Positions 11,207 through 23,400 of a DNA stretch of 64,000 nt are shown one piece after another; the first letter of the stretch is position 1, and each line of letters opens with the position of its first letter. A program made the position numbers and the translations under genes. Source of the stretch: Heliocidaris tuberculata (Eukaryota; Echinodermata; Echinoidea; Camarodonta; Echinometridae); NCBI GenBank assembly GCA_025618425.1, contig CM046850.1:5934925-5998924 (forward strand), written 5' to 3'. Below the pieces are notes generated by a model. That model made no database searches and was not told where the DNA came from. It worked only from the letters and a program-made list of their open reading frames with translations.

Positions 11207-11920
11207 GTGCTACACAACAATAAGATAGCAAAGAAGCAAATCTAGTGAACAAATTAAAATAAATAATTACTGGTACATGTATATATTAATGTGGTACAAA
11301 AATATTTTAAATTTACATTACCTCGCCTGAGAAGTTTTATACTATTGCCATTTATAAAGGCTACTGAAATAGAATTTACTATTAAAATTCAAGTAAAAAC
11401 AACAAATTCTAAATGCTGTTGGTATCAAACCATCAAAAAGATTTTTTTTTTATTATTATCAAAATAGCAACAGCTCCACGCATTGAGAAGTTATTATTTT
11501 TTTTTATAAAGGTAGATACTTGTGCCATTTCACAACAAAATAAATATAAAAAATTCAAATTTTAACCCATGATAGTTAATTTTCACAAATTTTCCATAAA
11601 AAGTGTCACCCAAATGATTAGAGATAACTTGAATATATTTCATACTGATCATAATATCATACATTATTAAAAAAATACAGCTGCATTGAAAAATATATTG
11701 ATCATAAAATCACAAGCTCTTTGTTACTACAAATACACAATTTGGCAAAAATGCTGACAAAAATATGAGTATGATTCGAGGCAACAATAAACATCTGATT
11801 GGCAAGCACATTTGGACCTCATATCAAAATTAGAAACAAACTTTAAATACAGATTTCTTTATCAAAGCTGTGAGTCAATAAAAAGGAGACCCAGATTCAA
11901 CCCTAAATATTGTTGCAATC
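11207..11920. other. AT-rich stretch without a gene
   Basis: No reading frame or repeat recognised. It lies 3' of the FMO gene and could hold part of a long 3' UTR, but nothing proves it. Confidence 0.35.
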
Positions 11921-11926
11921 AATATA

Positions 11927-12104
11927 CAGTGGAAACTCATTTTAAAGAGCTCTGATATAACAAGATTCCTGATACATGTATAACAAGGTACATGTTCTCA
12001 GGTCTTTATGTTCTTTTGTTTATTTACCCTGATATAAGGAGATTCCTGATATAACAAGGTAATTTTCTTGGTCCCAAGGTCCTTGTTATAGTGAGTTTCC
12101 ACTG
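11927..12104. mobile_element. pogo/Tc1-mariner-type MITE, TA target
   Basis: Ends CAGTGGAAACTCA and TGAGTTTCCACTG are flanked by TA on both sides. Inside are repeated CTGATATAACAAG words and TTGGTCCCAAGG. Related units occur at 51.4-51.8 kb. No transposase. Confidence 0.85.
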
Positions 12105-12339
12105 TATATAAATTTATTCAGAGATACTCACATTGTAGCCTATCATGTTTCCTTTAATTTGACACCTTGATCAATAAAATCTGAACATAGACAGCAGAAC
12201 AGTATCATTTTCCCCCCGATTCATGTCAAATTTGCTTCTGCCTAGCCTTTGACAGAAATGGGTGGTCAACCGAAGGTTGGTTGAATGGTCTCCATTCCAG
12301 TTGAATGCACTCACAAATAATGAAAGTAACTCCTGAACA

Positions 12340-12468
12340 GAGGTGGCGGTACGTCAGGCTCGGACAATGGAAGTGGGGGGGGGGGAGGGGCACCTTTTGT
12401 TTGGCGGAAAAAAGGCCCCCCCCCCTTCCCCACTTTCATTGTCCGAGCCCGACGTTCCGCTGCCTCTG
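12340..12468. mobile_element. Foldback MITE with 10-bp TSD
   Basis: Arms of about 40 bp: GAGGTGGCGGTACGTCAGGC, then TCGGACAATGGAAGTGGGG, mirrored at the right end. The centre is G and C runs. It is flanked by a perfect direct repeat CTCCTGAACA at 12330-12339 and 12469-12478. Confidence 0.88.
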
Positions 12469-12849
12469 CTCCTGAACACCATTCAGTCCAAACTTGGGCA
12501 GACGATTTTGACATACTTTTTAAAAAAGGCCAGTGCTCAGTCATCCATGATCGCATTTTGATGAGCAGCCTATCAAACTAAAGAAGACATTATCAACTAT
12601 ACCATTATACTATATTTCAGTGATTTCACTTTGTTTTTAAGATATTGGGGTTTGAATATGGGCTTCCCTATTATGGACTTACACTGTATATATAGAATCT
12701 AATTACCGAGTTTAACATCTTATGCATTCTTTGGCATATAAACAGTTAGAATGAAATGCAGGATAGCTATCAAAAGTTCATCAGATCCTTTGCAGAGAAA
12801 AATATCCAATCACATACTTTTGGTTCTATAACAGATACAAGTCCGAGGG

Positions 12850-12875
12850 TGGTGAGGGAGGGGGGGGGGGGGGTG
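12850..12875 (+). repeat. G-rich run
   Basis: GGTGAGGGAGGGG then a long G homopolymer, similar to other G runs in the window. Confidence 0.6.
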
Positions 12876-13073
12876 AAAAATGAAAGATGGCATATCTTAT
12901 GAAATACACAACAAAAAAATGCTCACTGAATTGCATTTACATGTCCCTAGCAAAATTCGGAGAACTGAGGCACTTTAAACCCATTTTTTGTTGTTGTTGC
13001 TTGTCAGATATTGTATTGACTTACAAGAGAATCCTGGTTCTGCCAGTGTTTAAACACAGATGTGTAGTGCATA

Positions 13074-13366
13074 TTAACCCCTACCACGCCCTGGGCGGAT
13101 ATTCCCGCCAGGGCGTTATCCGTGCAGCTGGCTGCCCAATCACTGATTTTGTTTATTTAGGGTGAAAAAAATGAATTACATTTGATGAATTCCATAGAAT
13201 GATATATGACAGAATACAATTCATTAAGAAATCAATTGTGCAGAATGAAGGGAAAAGTAGGTGAAGAAGGGGTGAAACATGCGTCAAATTTCAAGTCTCA
13301 TCATGCCATTTATGGGTGGCCAGCCTAAGATAAAAGTTACAGAATAGGTGAGGTGGTAGGGGTTAA
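13074..13366. mobile_element. TTAA-flanked piggyBac-like MITE
   Basis: TTAA then CCCCTACCACGCC at the left and GGTGGTAGGGG then TTAA at the right. A TTAA target with short C-rich ends is typical of piggyBac-like elements. A related copy is at 14,576-14,831. Confidence 0.75.
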
Positions 13367-14268
13367 TCATGTGCTATTATGAAATTCACATGCACTTCCT
13401 TTTATTACATTCCACAATTGATCTGAGATCATACATGTACAGGCAGAGCCTACTTCTATTTTCAAATTATTCAACACTACATGTATATCTCCCTGTCTAG
13501 CAGCACACATCATGATTTGTATAGTGAGACTTTGGCATATAACATAAAAAAGGATGGGGAGTCACAAATTTGTTGAGTAATTCTGCATAGGATATCATAA
13601 CCATTTTAGCATTTCATAGTATATTATAATATCACTTTACAATGTATTGCATACATGTAGTATATTATAATCACTTATTACATACATGTACATGTAGTAT
13701 ATCATAATCATGCATTACATTAATCAAATATACCTTCACTGAGAGGCTCCAATTGAATTATGAATATGGATGAGGTGATTGGCATAGCACTATTTTTTGA
13801 GGGGCACAGCCCCAAAGGAAATAGTAACTATGCCAGTTTCCAAAGAATCCATAATTTCAACCGGTGCCTCGAAAAGAGTGCATAGTATATTTGATTTATA
13901 TCCTACAAGAGTAAGCCTAGATAGATTTAAAAAAAAAAAAAAAATAAATGTAGAATCTAGACCTACATACACTGAGAGGCTCACGTACAAACACTGTCGC
14001 GATATCGATAGCTTCGAAATATCCAGAATAACAAAAAAGTGACGTCAAAATATTGGTATAGCGAAAAAAAAGACTGGAGGTCTGACGTCACAAGATATCC
14101 ATTTTTTCGTCATGGGGAAAGTATTTTATGTCACGTGAGACATTCCTGGCCAGTTCTTTTACGAGCATTTTATGATGTAGGATATAAAGTACATTATCAT
14201 CACTTATTACACAGTTCATTATAATCACTTATTACATAGTATATTATAACCATGTACATATAACCATT

Positions 14269-14449
14269 TTAATATATTATTACCACTAGCAACCACAGTA
14301 TAATTACAAGGAAGATACCTAGTACAGCTAGAACACTGTAATGAGCTAGACCAGTGACAGACACTTTGCGTACCTCTGCAGCTGCCTTGGACCATCTGTT
14401 TGGGCCCTGGAGCCGATACTGGGCAGGTCCACAGGTCCCAAATAAGAGC
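14269..14449 (-). CDS. FMO exon 10 (C-terminus and membrane anchor)
   Basis: Acceptor TTCCAG|GCTC. Encodes LLFGTCGPAQYRLQGPNRWS, the conserved C-terminal FMO block, then a hydrophobic tail from about residue 535 (YSVLAVLGIFLVIILWLLVV) ending in TAA. Family members are anchored in the ER membrane by such a tail. Confidence 0.95.
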
Positions 14450-17400
14450 CTGGAACATGAAACGAGGAGAAATACGAGTGCAACTTTAGAATACCCCCCA
14501 AAAAGGTTGACCAGAAGTCTGTTGGTTGACCGACGCTTCTCCAATGTAGCTAAATCCAAAGACTTAATGTGTTTCTTAACCTCTACCATGCCGTGGGCCG
14601 GGTGGAAAATCCCGTGCAAAAATTTGAGTGTTGAACATTTTGTTTAGGCTCAGAATGGCTCGAAAATTCTTCCTCATACAGAAACCTGTGCCTTCAATAT
14701 ATTGTTTATTCCTATGTAATATATCTTCGCCCAGTTTGCTCAAGAAAAAACCCCACTGAAAGTTAATATTTAACTCTTGAAAGTTAATTTTTGACAATTA
14801 CTCAAAAATCTGGTGGCATGGAAGGGGTTAACTAACTCTAAGCCCAAACCTAACCTTAAACCAACCCGCAACCTCAAACCTACCCCTAACCCTATGCATC
14901 AGTCATCAATGTACATAAACTTTGTAGGTGGGGTCAGGGGCGGCGATTTTGATAGGAGGGGCAAGACGACCTAAAGATGACGTCATATTTTTTCTCCATT
15001 AAATAACAGGGGTAATATAGAGTTATATGTTTAAGACCTCTCTTTTTAATACTCCTCTTTCTTCTTTCTTCCCTTTTCTTCCCTTTTCTTCCTCCTTTTC
15101 TTCTTTTTTCACTACTTGAAAAATCATAGGGGGAGGGGGTCGCCCCCTCTGCCCCCCCTGTAGCGCCGCCCCTGGGTGGGGTAGTCTAAAGTTAAGCAGA
15201 AATATGTTAAAAATGGGAGCAGTATCTCACTACTGATCAACCATCTTGTAGTATGACTTCTCCTCTAATATTAAGAAATCATTTGCTGGGTAATGTATGC
15301 CCATACCACCGAATTATTTTGAGTATATAGGTCTAAAGTCATTGTGCTTGTAACAAAAGTCGACCCCTTCTCCATTTCTTTTGAACTTTGTGCATATGTT
15401 AACCCTTTCGAGACAATTGACCACATTTCGTGGTTGGGCTCAATAACTTTTGATTCAGAGCCGTGAAAAATATACCACATACATGAGTAGAAAGAGCAAA
15501 AATTTCTACACACACCGTGTCCATTTTTGTTACATGAAAATATTGCGTTTGATCCCAGGAATTTTAAAAAGGAGAATAAGATTTAAAATCCTTAAATTGG
15601 CAACACATTGAGAGGTTCAAAATCATTGTTTTTTATCAAAATTGGCAACTTTTTCAACTTTTCACCAATTCTTTTAAACATGTATATTGTTTTCAAAGAC
15701 ATTACCCCTTATTACAATCTTGTAGTACTAAAAGAAAAATATTATTGTTGCCAATTTGAAGAACAAAATGTGATCAATTTAGCCCTGAAATAATTCCTGT
15801 CCTGAAAGGGTTAATTTTGATTCTATACCATGTGTCATTGATTTTGTAAATGCTGTGATATACATGTAGTTGTACTATGGATGCTAATTACTATAACTAT
15901 CATTATAATTATTATTACTACTATTATTATACGCATAATTATATGTTTCATTTGCACAACTTTTTTACATACAGGTTAGGAAGACATGTAAGTTTGAATA
16001 CCTCCATGCTAGTGTGGGGTGTCTCCATAGCTGAGGGCCGGCCCCAAACTTCTGGGCGATATCATCACAGTAGAGTATAGGGTCCTTCTGGATGGTATGT
16101 CGGGCAGACGCGTGATATCTCTTCACGTTCTCCCTCTATAAAGGCAAACCGTACACATCAATTTTATTATTATTTATTTGTTAGATCAACATAAATCAAC
16201 ACAAACTAGTATGGAAATATAGGGTCCATTTGGATGGCAAACTTGTGACTTCTTTTCATACTCTCTTTACATAGAGGCAAAACTAGACAATAATTCATGC
16301 AGAAGGGTATAGCACCCTTTTGGATGACGTGTCTCGCAGACTTGTGATAGACACATCTTTTCCTGCTCTCCCTCTCTACTCCTGCAACATGTACTGTTTT
16401 TTTTTTTGGTTCAGTGCGGTGTTTGTTAAAATTTTCATTTTGAGATTGTTATCATGTCGCCCCTTAGGAAACATGTACATGTACATGCACACAATATTCT
16501 GATATCCTACTAGAGGCTGATAAACATTTCAAAGCTCATGTACAGTTTTGGCAGCAAAAAGAAAATTGGCTTAAAATATGTTACAAAATATAGTCTCACA
16601 TTGTTCTCCTGGTACTGAAAGATACACTGTACATGTGCATGCACAAAATCATTTGATATTCCTTGTATGATTTCTGTTGAATTTTATTTAAGTATAATTA
16701 TCTGAAAGAACGGTAGATCACGGCTAAACATAGCCTTATGCTAGGACTCTTCCATCCCGGCGGCTCCCCTCACAATAATCTCAGTGCTTCATTTGCAGCT
16801 GGCGTGTGTGTCGCTTACACGCAACCCTCATAGGTTTTTACACACATGCATAGTGCATGTTGATGCTGTCGGAACTTACGTCCAAGGCCAGGTATCTAAA
16901 TTATTTTTTGCCTCACATTTGTTTCATATTCCACTTGAGGAAGGAAAACTTCACAGCCTCTTAGTATTGCTAATGTCTTGCTATTTATCATCCAAATTCA
17001 AAGAAATCTGACGACAAGTTCTTGAGGTCTTACCAAAACTATACATGATCTTTAAACATGAAAATTTGTATATGGTTAATGATACCTGTTCCTTGTCAAT
17101 GTCCTGTCCCATCTCTGCTTCTGATGGGAGTCTGATCTTCTTCTTACAAAGCTCAGCAAACCATCTTGCTTGGATCTCCGACATGCTGACCACGCCACCC
17201 GAAGCAGGCTGGACGAAGCCGATGAAAGCCAGCGAGGGACCGACTCTTGGGGAAAAGACATTCTTGTACAGCTGTGGAGAATGTGTTACACAAATAAATT
17301 TGATAAGTGAGGATAACTTATCACATAAATCAATTCATAGAATAATTTTATTTTAGTCTTCAGCTTAAATGTCGGAACATTTTTCCTCGAATATGATGTT

Positions 17401-20400
17401 CAAAATTTGGACACAAGACGTGTGATGCTGATCAAAATACAAGTACAAGATGTTTTGACAGTATGATTTCATCATTCAAGGTCTAATTTTATTGACAATA
17501 TATGCAAAATACACATCTATACAACCAGAGAAATCAGAAGACCATTGAGGTTTCTTCGTAGTGACCCAAACTTTTCCTCTGGCAACAATTGCTTTGTGCT
17601 CTATTTTGTGAAAGATATAGGGTTAGGGCTAGTACAGTGTTCTGTCCAGGGTAAATGTACATGTATGAATCCTGTTATATTTTAGTGCAGGATATTGACT
17701 GTGAATAGGTGCCTTAGAGCCTTCTTGGAATCGACTTGGATGTACATGTATATTGTGTTGGGCCACCATACAAGTAGTCAGAGATCAAATCATAAATTTA
17801 AAAAAAAAAATAATTCATGATTCCAGCATCTCACCTTCAGAATATTATTGCCATCCTCTGTGACCTGTGACCTTAGGTCATTGCTAAGGAAAGGTAGATC
17901 AATGTGGTATCCAGTGCAGAAAACAACACAGTCCACCTGTTAAAAAAAGACTGCTTTTATATCATTAAACTACAAAAACTACACCCTAAAAATGTACATG
18001 TATACATGTTATTCAAATGGTTAGGAATTAAGTTAAAGAACATGAGGGCAAAAATTTTTTTATCAAAATCCCTGAGCACATACATGTACAAGTGTGTATG
18101 GTTGTATTCACTAGTCTACTCACTAGTTGTTTTTACATTTATTTTGAGTGCAATTTCCCTATTCAAACTTTGAATGTCTCTTCACAGAAGTAGGGTAATA
18201 TTTAAATAATACTGACTGGCCTTGAGGGGGATACGACATACATGTATATTCCCTGAACTAGATTCATTTTGCCCGAGTTGAAGACAGGGTAATAGGATCC
18301 AGTGAGGGCGATATACGTCATATTTCCCAAAAGTAGGAGCTACATGTAGCTGATATGGGTATTATTATACATATCAAGAATGGATATCAATATGACAGAA
18401 TGGATTTCAAAGCCATTTATCTAATCCCAGCTTTTCGTCAAAATTTGCAAATCAATTTTCCCACTACATTGAATCGAGTCAGCAACTGTGCGCTGCAATA
18501 TTGCGCGCTGAACCACTAGGGGATTACTGCAGCTGATCACCAAGTTCCCTGATATTAGACCAAGGAAAATACAAGTCTATATTGCCCAGTCACATAAATT
18601 CCATAGGCTTTCGTGAAAGAGGGGAATATGAGAAAATAATATTCCCCTCTTAGTCTGGTTTGCACTATTTAGGGGAATACAGCTCAGATGATACGGATAA
18701 TAATTCATGGTATTTACACTACCAACACTAAGTGTAGTGGTTTGACTGTAAAAAAAAATGTACTTTGAAAGTGAAAAGTCCATGAAAATGTTGTCATAAA
18801 GTAGTGGTTTTGTTGTGTTTTCTTTCCCTGATGCTTTTGATGTGAGAGAGTTGTTCTTATGCAGTGAAAGAGGAGTGGATAAGTTGTACAATGGTGGTAG
18901 GATTAGCATGGATAAGTAGTGCTTTACTAGTAATAAAGTAGTGCTTTTGGCAAAAGAACAATAGCAGACTTCCTGTCCCATCATTGCCCCACCATCTCCC
19001 AAGGAGAATGTCCTTTTGTTATGTAGCCTAAAAACAGAACAATAGACCACCTGCTATTCAAGGCGATAATCTGTCTATTGTTACTTCATCCTTAATAATC
19101 CTGAACAATAAAACCACTACTTTCTGACAACTTTTTCATGGAATTTTCACTTCCAAAGTACAATTTTTTTTTTACAGACAAATCACTACACTTAGTGTTG
19201 GTAGTGTTATTTCAGACACACAGAGCGACAAATTTTTTCAGGGGTTGTTCCCCTTTCTAAAATTCACATCCATGTACTACTACTACTTCTACTGCTATTA
19301 ATGGCTTCTTATATACATGTAGTGCTCATGTTCGTCAGGCTGTGACACTCCTAGCATCCAGCACCATTATCCCAGTCACAGCAAAGCGGTCAAATATGTT
19401 GCAATCCAGCAAATTGGGCACCCATTTACACCAGGGTAAAGAGTGGCAAACATGGACTACTATCTTGCCAAACGATGATAATGCTAGCTGGGATCTGAAC
19501 CCTGAACCTTCCGCACGCCTCCACAAGAAGGTCAAGGGGTTGGATGGAGAAGGGGAAACAATGCACTAGAAATGAACTTTGTTTTCTTGATAATACTTTA
19601 TCATCATTATAACATTTATAAACATTATTATCACCTGTCATACACGTATATGCACTAAGCACAAACAAAAACTTACATGTATCACACCTATCTAAACGCA
19701 TTAATCATAACCTAACATAAAAGTAAACAGTCGTTATCTGCACTGTCATGCTGGGATATTTCCTTCATGATTCCTTATGATGTTCTTGTTGTTCGTTTAT
19801 TTTCTGTGAATGAGGCAACCTATGATTTTGATAGGTGATGAGAATTAAAAGTGCTGAACTGACAATAAATTGATTAAACATCTTTAAATTCTAATTCAGT
19901 TTACTGCAGTTTGACTCAGTCTCTGCTCAGACATGTTTGAGTTGAGTTGTTAGATTCTGAATTTCATTGATTTTTATATAGGCCGACATGTCAGTTATGG
20001 TGCTAGATGCATTTAAAGATAAAGTTGAGTTCTGGTCATGAGAATGACTTGTGAAAGAAACTGTCTCAAGACAATTGGAAACGGTTGATAATATGGCACA
20101 TAAGAGCTGGTGTATGATGTAAGGTTTTGGAATCACCAAAATGATAAAAAATTGACTCAATCCTGCTGAGAGTCACATACACTGCACACAGAAATGTGTA
20201 CATATGGGACTACACACAAATGTTCTGCCCGAATATTTCAGATGTTTCTTGTCATATTTTGAATGTGAGGGCATATAAAGAGCAATCTTTTTCAGGGGAC
20301 ATTTCTACTATGATATATCTTCCAAACTAACATAAAAAGAATGAGAAAGCTCACAAATTATTTTTTACATTTCCCAGAACTCAACCTTCTCTTTAAGTTA

Positions 20401-23400
20401 TAATGAAACTATTAGAGGTAGAAAAGACCATGTAATAATCTTCCAGAGAATACAGCTAGTAGTGAGAGAAAGTCAGGACTGGGCCAGAAGGATTTGCAAA
20501 GCCATCTGGACACCATAAGAACTCCCATCAACATGAAAAGAGATTGGCGCACATACCTCTTATCTGACATTCGCCAAAACTGCGACAGTAAAACTGGAAG
20601 CTAACATCAGTTTGGTGAAAGTGACTGAACCATAGATACATTACAGATAAATGTAGTCTGTGGCGTTGTGGGTCTAGTGGATAAGTCTCCAGACTGTGAA
20701 CCACAAAGTAGAGGGTTCAAATCCCTGCCGCAGCACTAACGCTCTTTGGCAAGACATTAATCTACATTTGCCACACTCGACCCAGGTGTAGTAAGTCGGT
20801 GACTGGTAGGATTTATTCCTTGAATGCACTGAGTCCTTCGGAAACACATACATGTAGAGACGTTTTATCATAATGTGATATGCGCTATATGAGAACAAAA
20901 TTTACCTTTTAGATGTGACATAGAACAAATTCCTAACCTCGACAGATGTCCCATCGGTGAAGATGACTTTCTTTTCTTCCATCTTGTCAATGTTTGGACG
21001 AATGAGGATGTGTTTTCTCTGGAGGTGGTTTAGTAGGACGGGACTAACGGTGGGCTGCGTCTGAAGGATCCGCATCTTAGGGTTCAAGCCATAGCTGGAG
21101 GTCAAATCATTTTCACTAGTTATTACACACATGTAGATGAATTGGGAATGCACATGGGAATGGTAGTACTCACTGGTAGTATGCAGAGTTTTCATTAATA
21201 TTTGTACATGGATCAGTCGATTTGTATCAGGGGTGGATTGGGGGGGGGGGGGAATCGGCCACAGCCCCTCCTTTTGAAACCCAACTGGCATACCTTAAGT
21301 ACAAAAAAAAAAAAAATTGTCTCTTTAATTGTGTACTTTTCTGGCTCTGTGCCCCCTCTGTTTAAATACTGGATCCGCCCCTGTGTAGTAGTGAACCAAA
21401 AATTGAACTTTTACAATCTGCAAGCTTCAGCTTGATATACATGTACAGGTGCATGTACAAGTGTACTTTGCAATTTTAAGCTAATTTCAGTCAAGATTGT
21501 CATACATGTACATATTTTTCAATGCCTAACAGATGCATGACGATACTAAGGAATCATTACAAGCACTAGTACATTGTAGCAGCAAGTAATCTAGAATTAT
21601 GCTGGCTGAAAGGGGGAGGGGCGTTATCTCCATATGTACATAAGTATGTAGTCCTACAGCAGATGCCCACACCCATCACAATGTGTGAAAAAAGGGGGGG
21701 GGGGGAAGGGAAAAAAGAGAGAAAGACAGAGTATAAGAGTATAAGGAAGGGAGAAAAGGCAAGGTGAAAGGAAGATGATACGACCCCCTACCACACCATC
21801 CCCCATTCAATGGTGTTGTTTTCTTGCATTTCATCTACCGGCCTCCATGTAGAAGTCTGGTGCCCCCCCCCCCACCCCATGACACCAGTGTCCCCTTGAT
21901 GGCTGGATTCATGCTATGCCACTGGCAGCCATCCACGTACTTACTTATTTGGATGACCATGTATAAGGGACACCAGAGTCTCGAAGACAACATTCATGAT
22001 GGCGAGAGGGAGTTTGAGAACCAATCGACAGCTGTAGTGGTCTATGGGGCGTCCAAAGAGGTAGTTTGGGACAATCCAGGCTCCTGAGCGGGTACTCAGA
22101 TGGACCTCTTTGCACCTAAAATAGAAAATGCAATAAAAACAAGACTTACATTTTAGTCTTTTTATGACTAACTTAAGGTACCGTTATAACGATAATACAG
22201 TTGTCTGGGAGCCAGAAGGGCGTTAACTCCGTGTTAAAGTAATGAGTTGATGCCCTTTAGGCTCCAAACGGATGACATGGTCTTATTTACCCAGGGTAAG
22301 CCATAATAAGGTGCTAATGCATTTAGTGAATTTCTTCCTCCTTGGTAACCGTCTACTTCACCTGGGTAGAGAGTGGCAAATGTAGATTAATGTCTTACCA
22401 AAAACAAATATATTAGTTCCATCTCAGATAATCGAACCCTGTACCATATGATTCATATTCCGCAGACTTATACACTAGGAACATGTACATTATGCACAGT
22501 CCTGTAGTCCTAGAAACTGTAACATTGAAGGGTACTGGAAAGGTTGCCACTTCCTTCATACAAAGATATATCTAGGTTATAATATAATAATCTCAGAACA
22601 TTTAAAAGAGATTATGTGATAGTCTGTAACTTGACGTATTCTCTCCTTATGCAAACACAAGTTTACCTCAAAGATTACATACACGCACATGTATGTGATA
22701 ACCAAACAGAGTATCTAAGAAACTAGAGTGTCTCGACTATCATGCATGTATATTTCAACGAGATAAACATTATATTCTAGTCAAGTGGGTTACAGCCGAT
22801 ATGAATGCTCTGGGTAGCCCAAGCACAAAGTTTGTAACACATGTATCTACATTTGCCACTCCCAGTCTATGTGAAGTACATGCACCAGTAAGTGGGTACA
22901 TGATAAGATTTGTTCCCTGCATGATAACAGTACAACAATATGCCGGAAAGTGGCCTGTACTGCAACTAAAGAAGGATGATTGGCAAATCTAAGACTGGAG
23001 AAATAACTTCCAAAGTCCACAGGAAGTGTATAAAAATGTTATCTCATGATACGATATGCACTATACAAAAAAAAAAAAAATGATATCATTCCTAAAATTT
23101 CAACTGAACTAGTACTGGTCATCAGATTTATGGTTGCAATTACAAGGAATATTTAGAAAATGCTACGGTACTTCTTTAGTACCCCTAAATGTCATCATTA
23201 TTATTACAAGTATGATGACGATTATCCTCATTATTATTATCATTAATATTACTATTACTACTACTACTACTACTACTGCTATTATTATCATTATTATAAT
23301 TTTATAATTATTATTGCTAACATTATCACTGTTATTATTATTACTATTATTATTATTATTATTATTATCATCATTATTATTATCATTCCTATTTTTATTT

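Larger units (their letters stand above)
14450..16001 (-). other. FMO intron 9
   Basis: Holds two TTAA-flanked MITEs and one hAT-like MITE, listed separately. Confidence 0.9.
17937..20937 (-). other. FMO intron 6
   Basis: 3.0 kb, containing a 492-bp MITE, a SINE on each strand and a 380-bp TIR element. Confidence 0.9.

Noticed and set aside
18577..19050. 157-residue minus-strand frame in FMO intron 6
   Set aside because: It spans the arm of a MITE and has no domain or codon bias. An intronic coincidence.
20657..20730. Possible functional tRNA gene
   Set aside because: A and B boxes are present, but acceptor and anticodon stems do not pair and the sequence continues as a SINE body.
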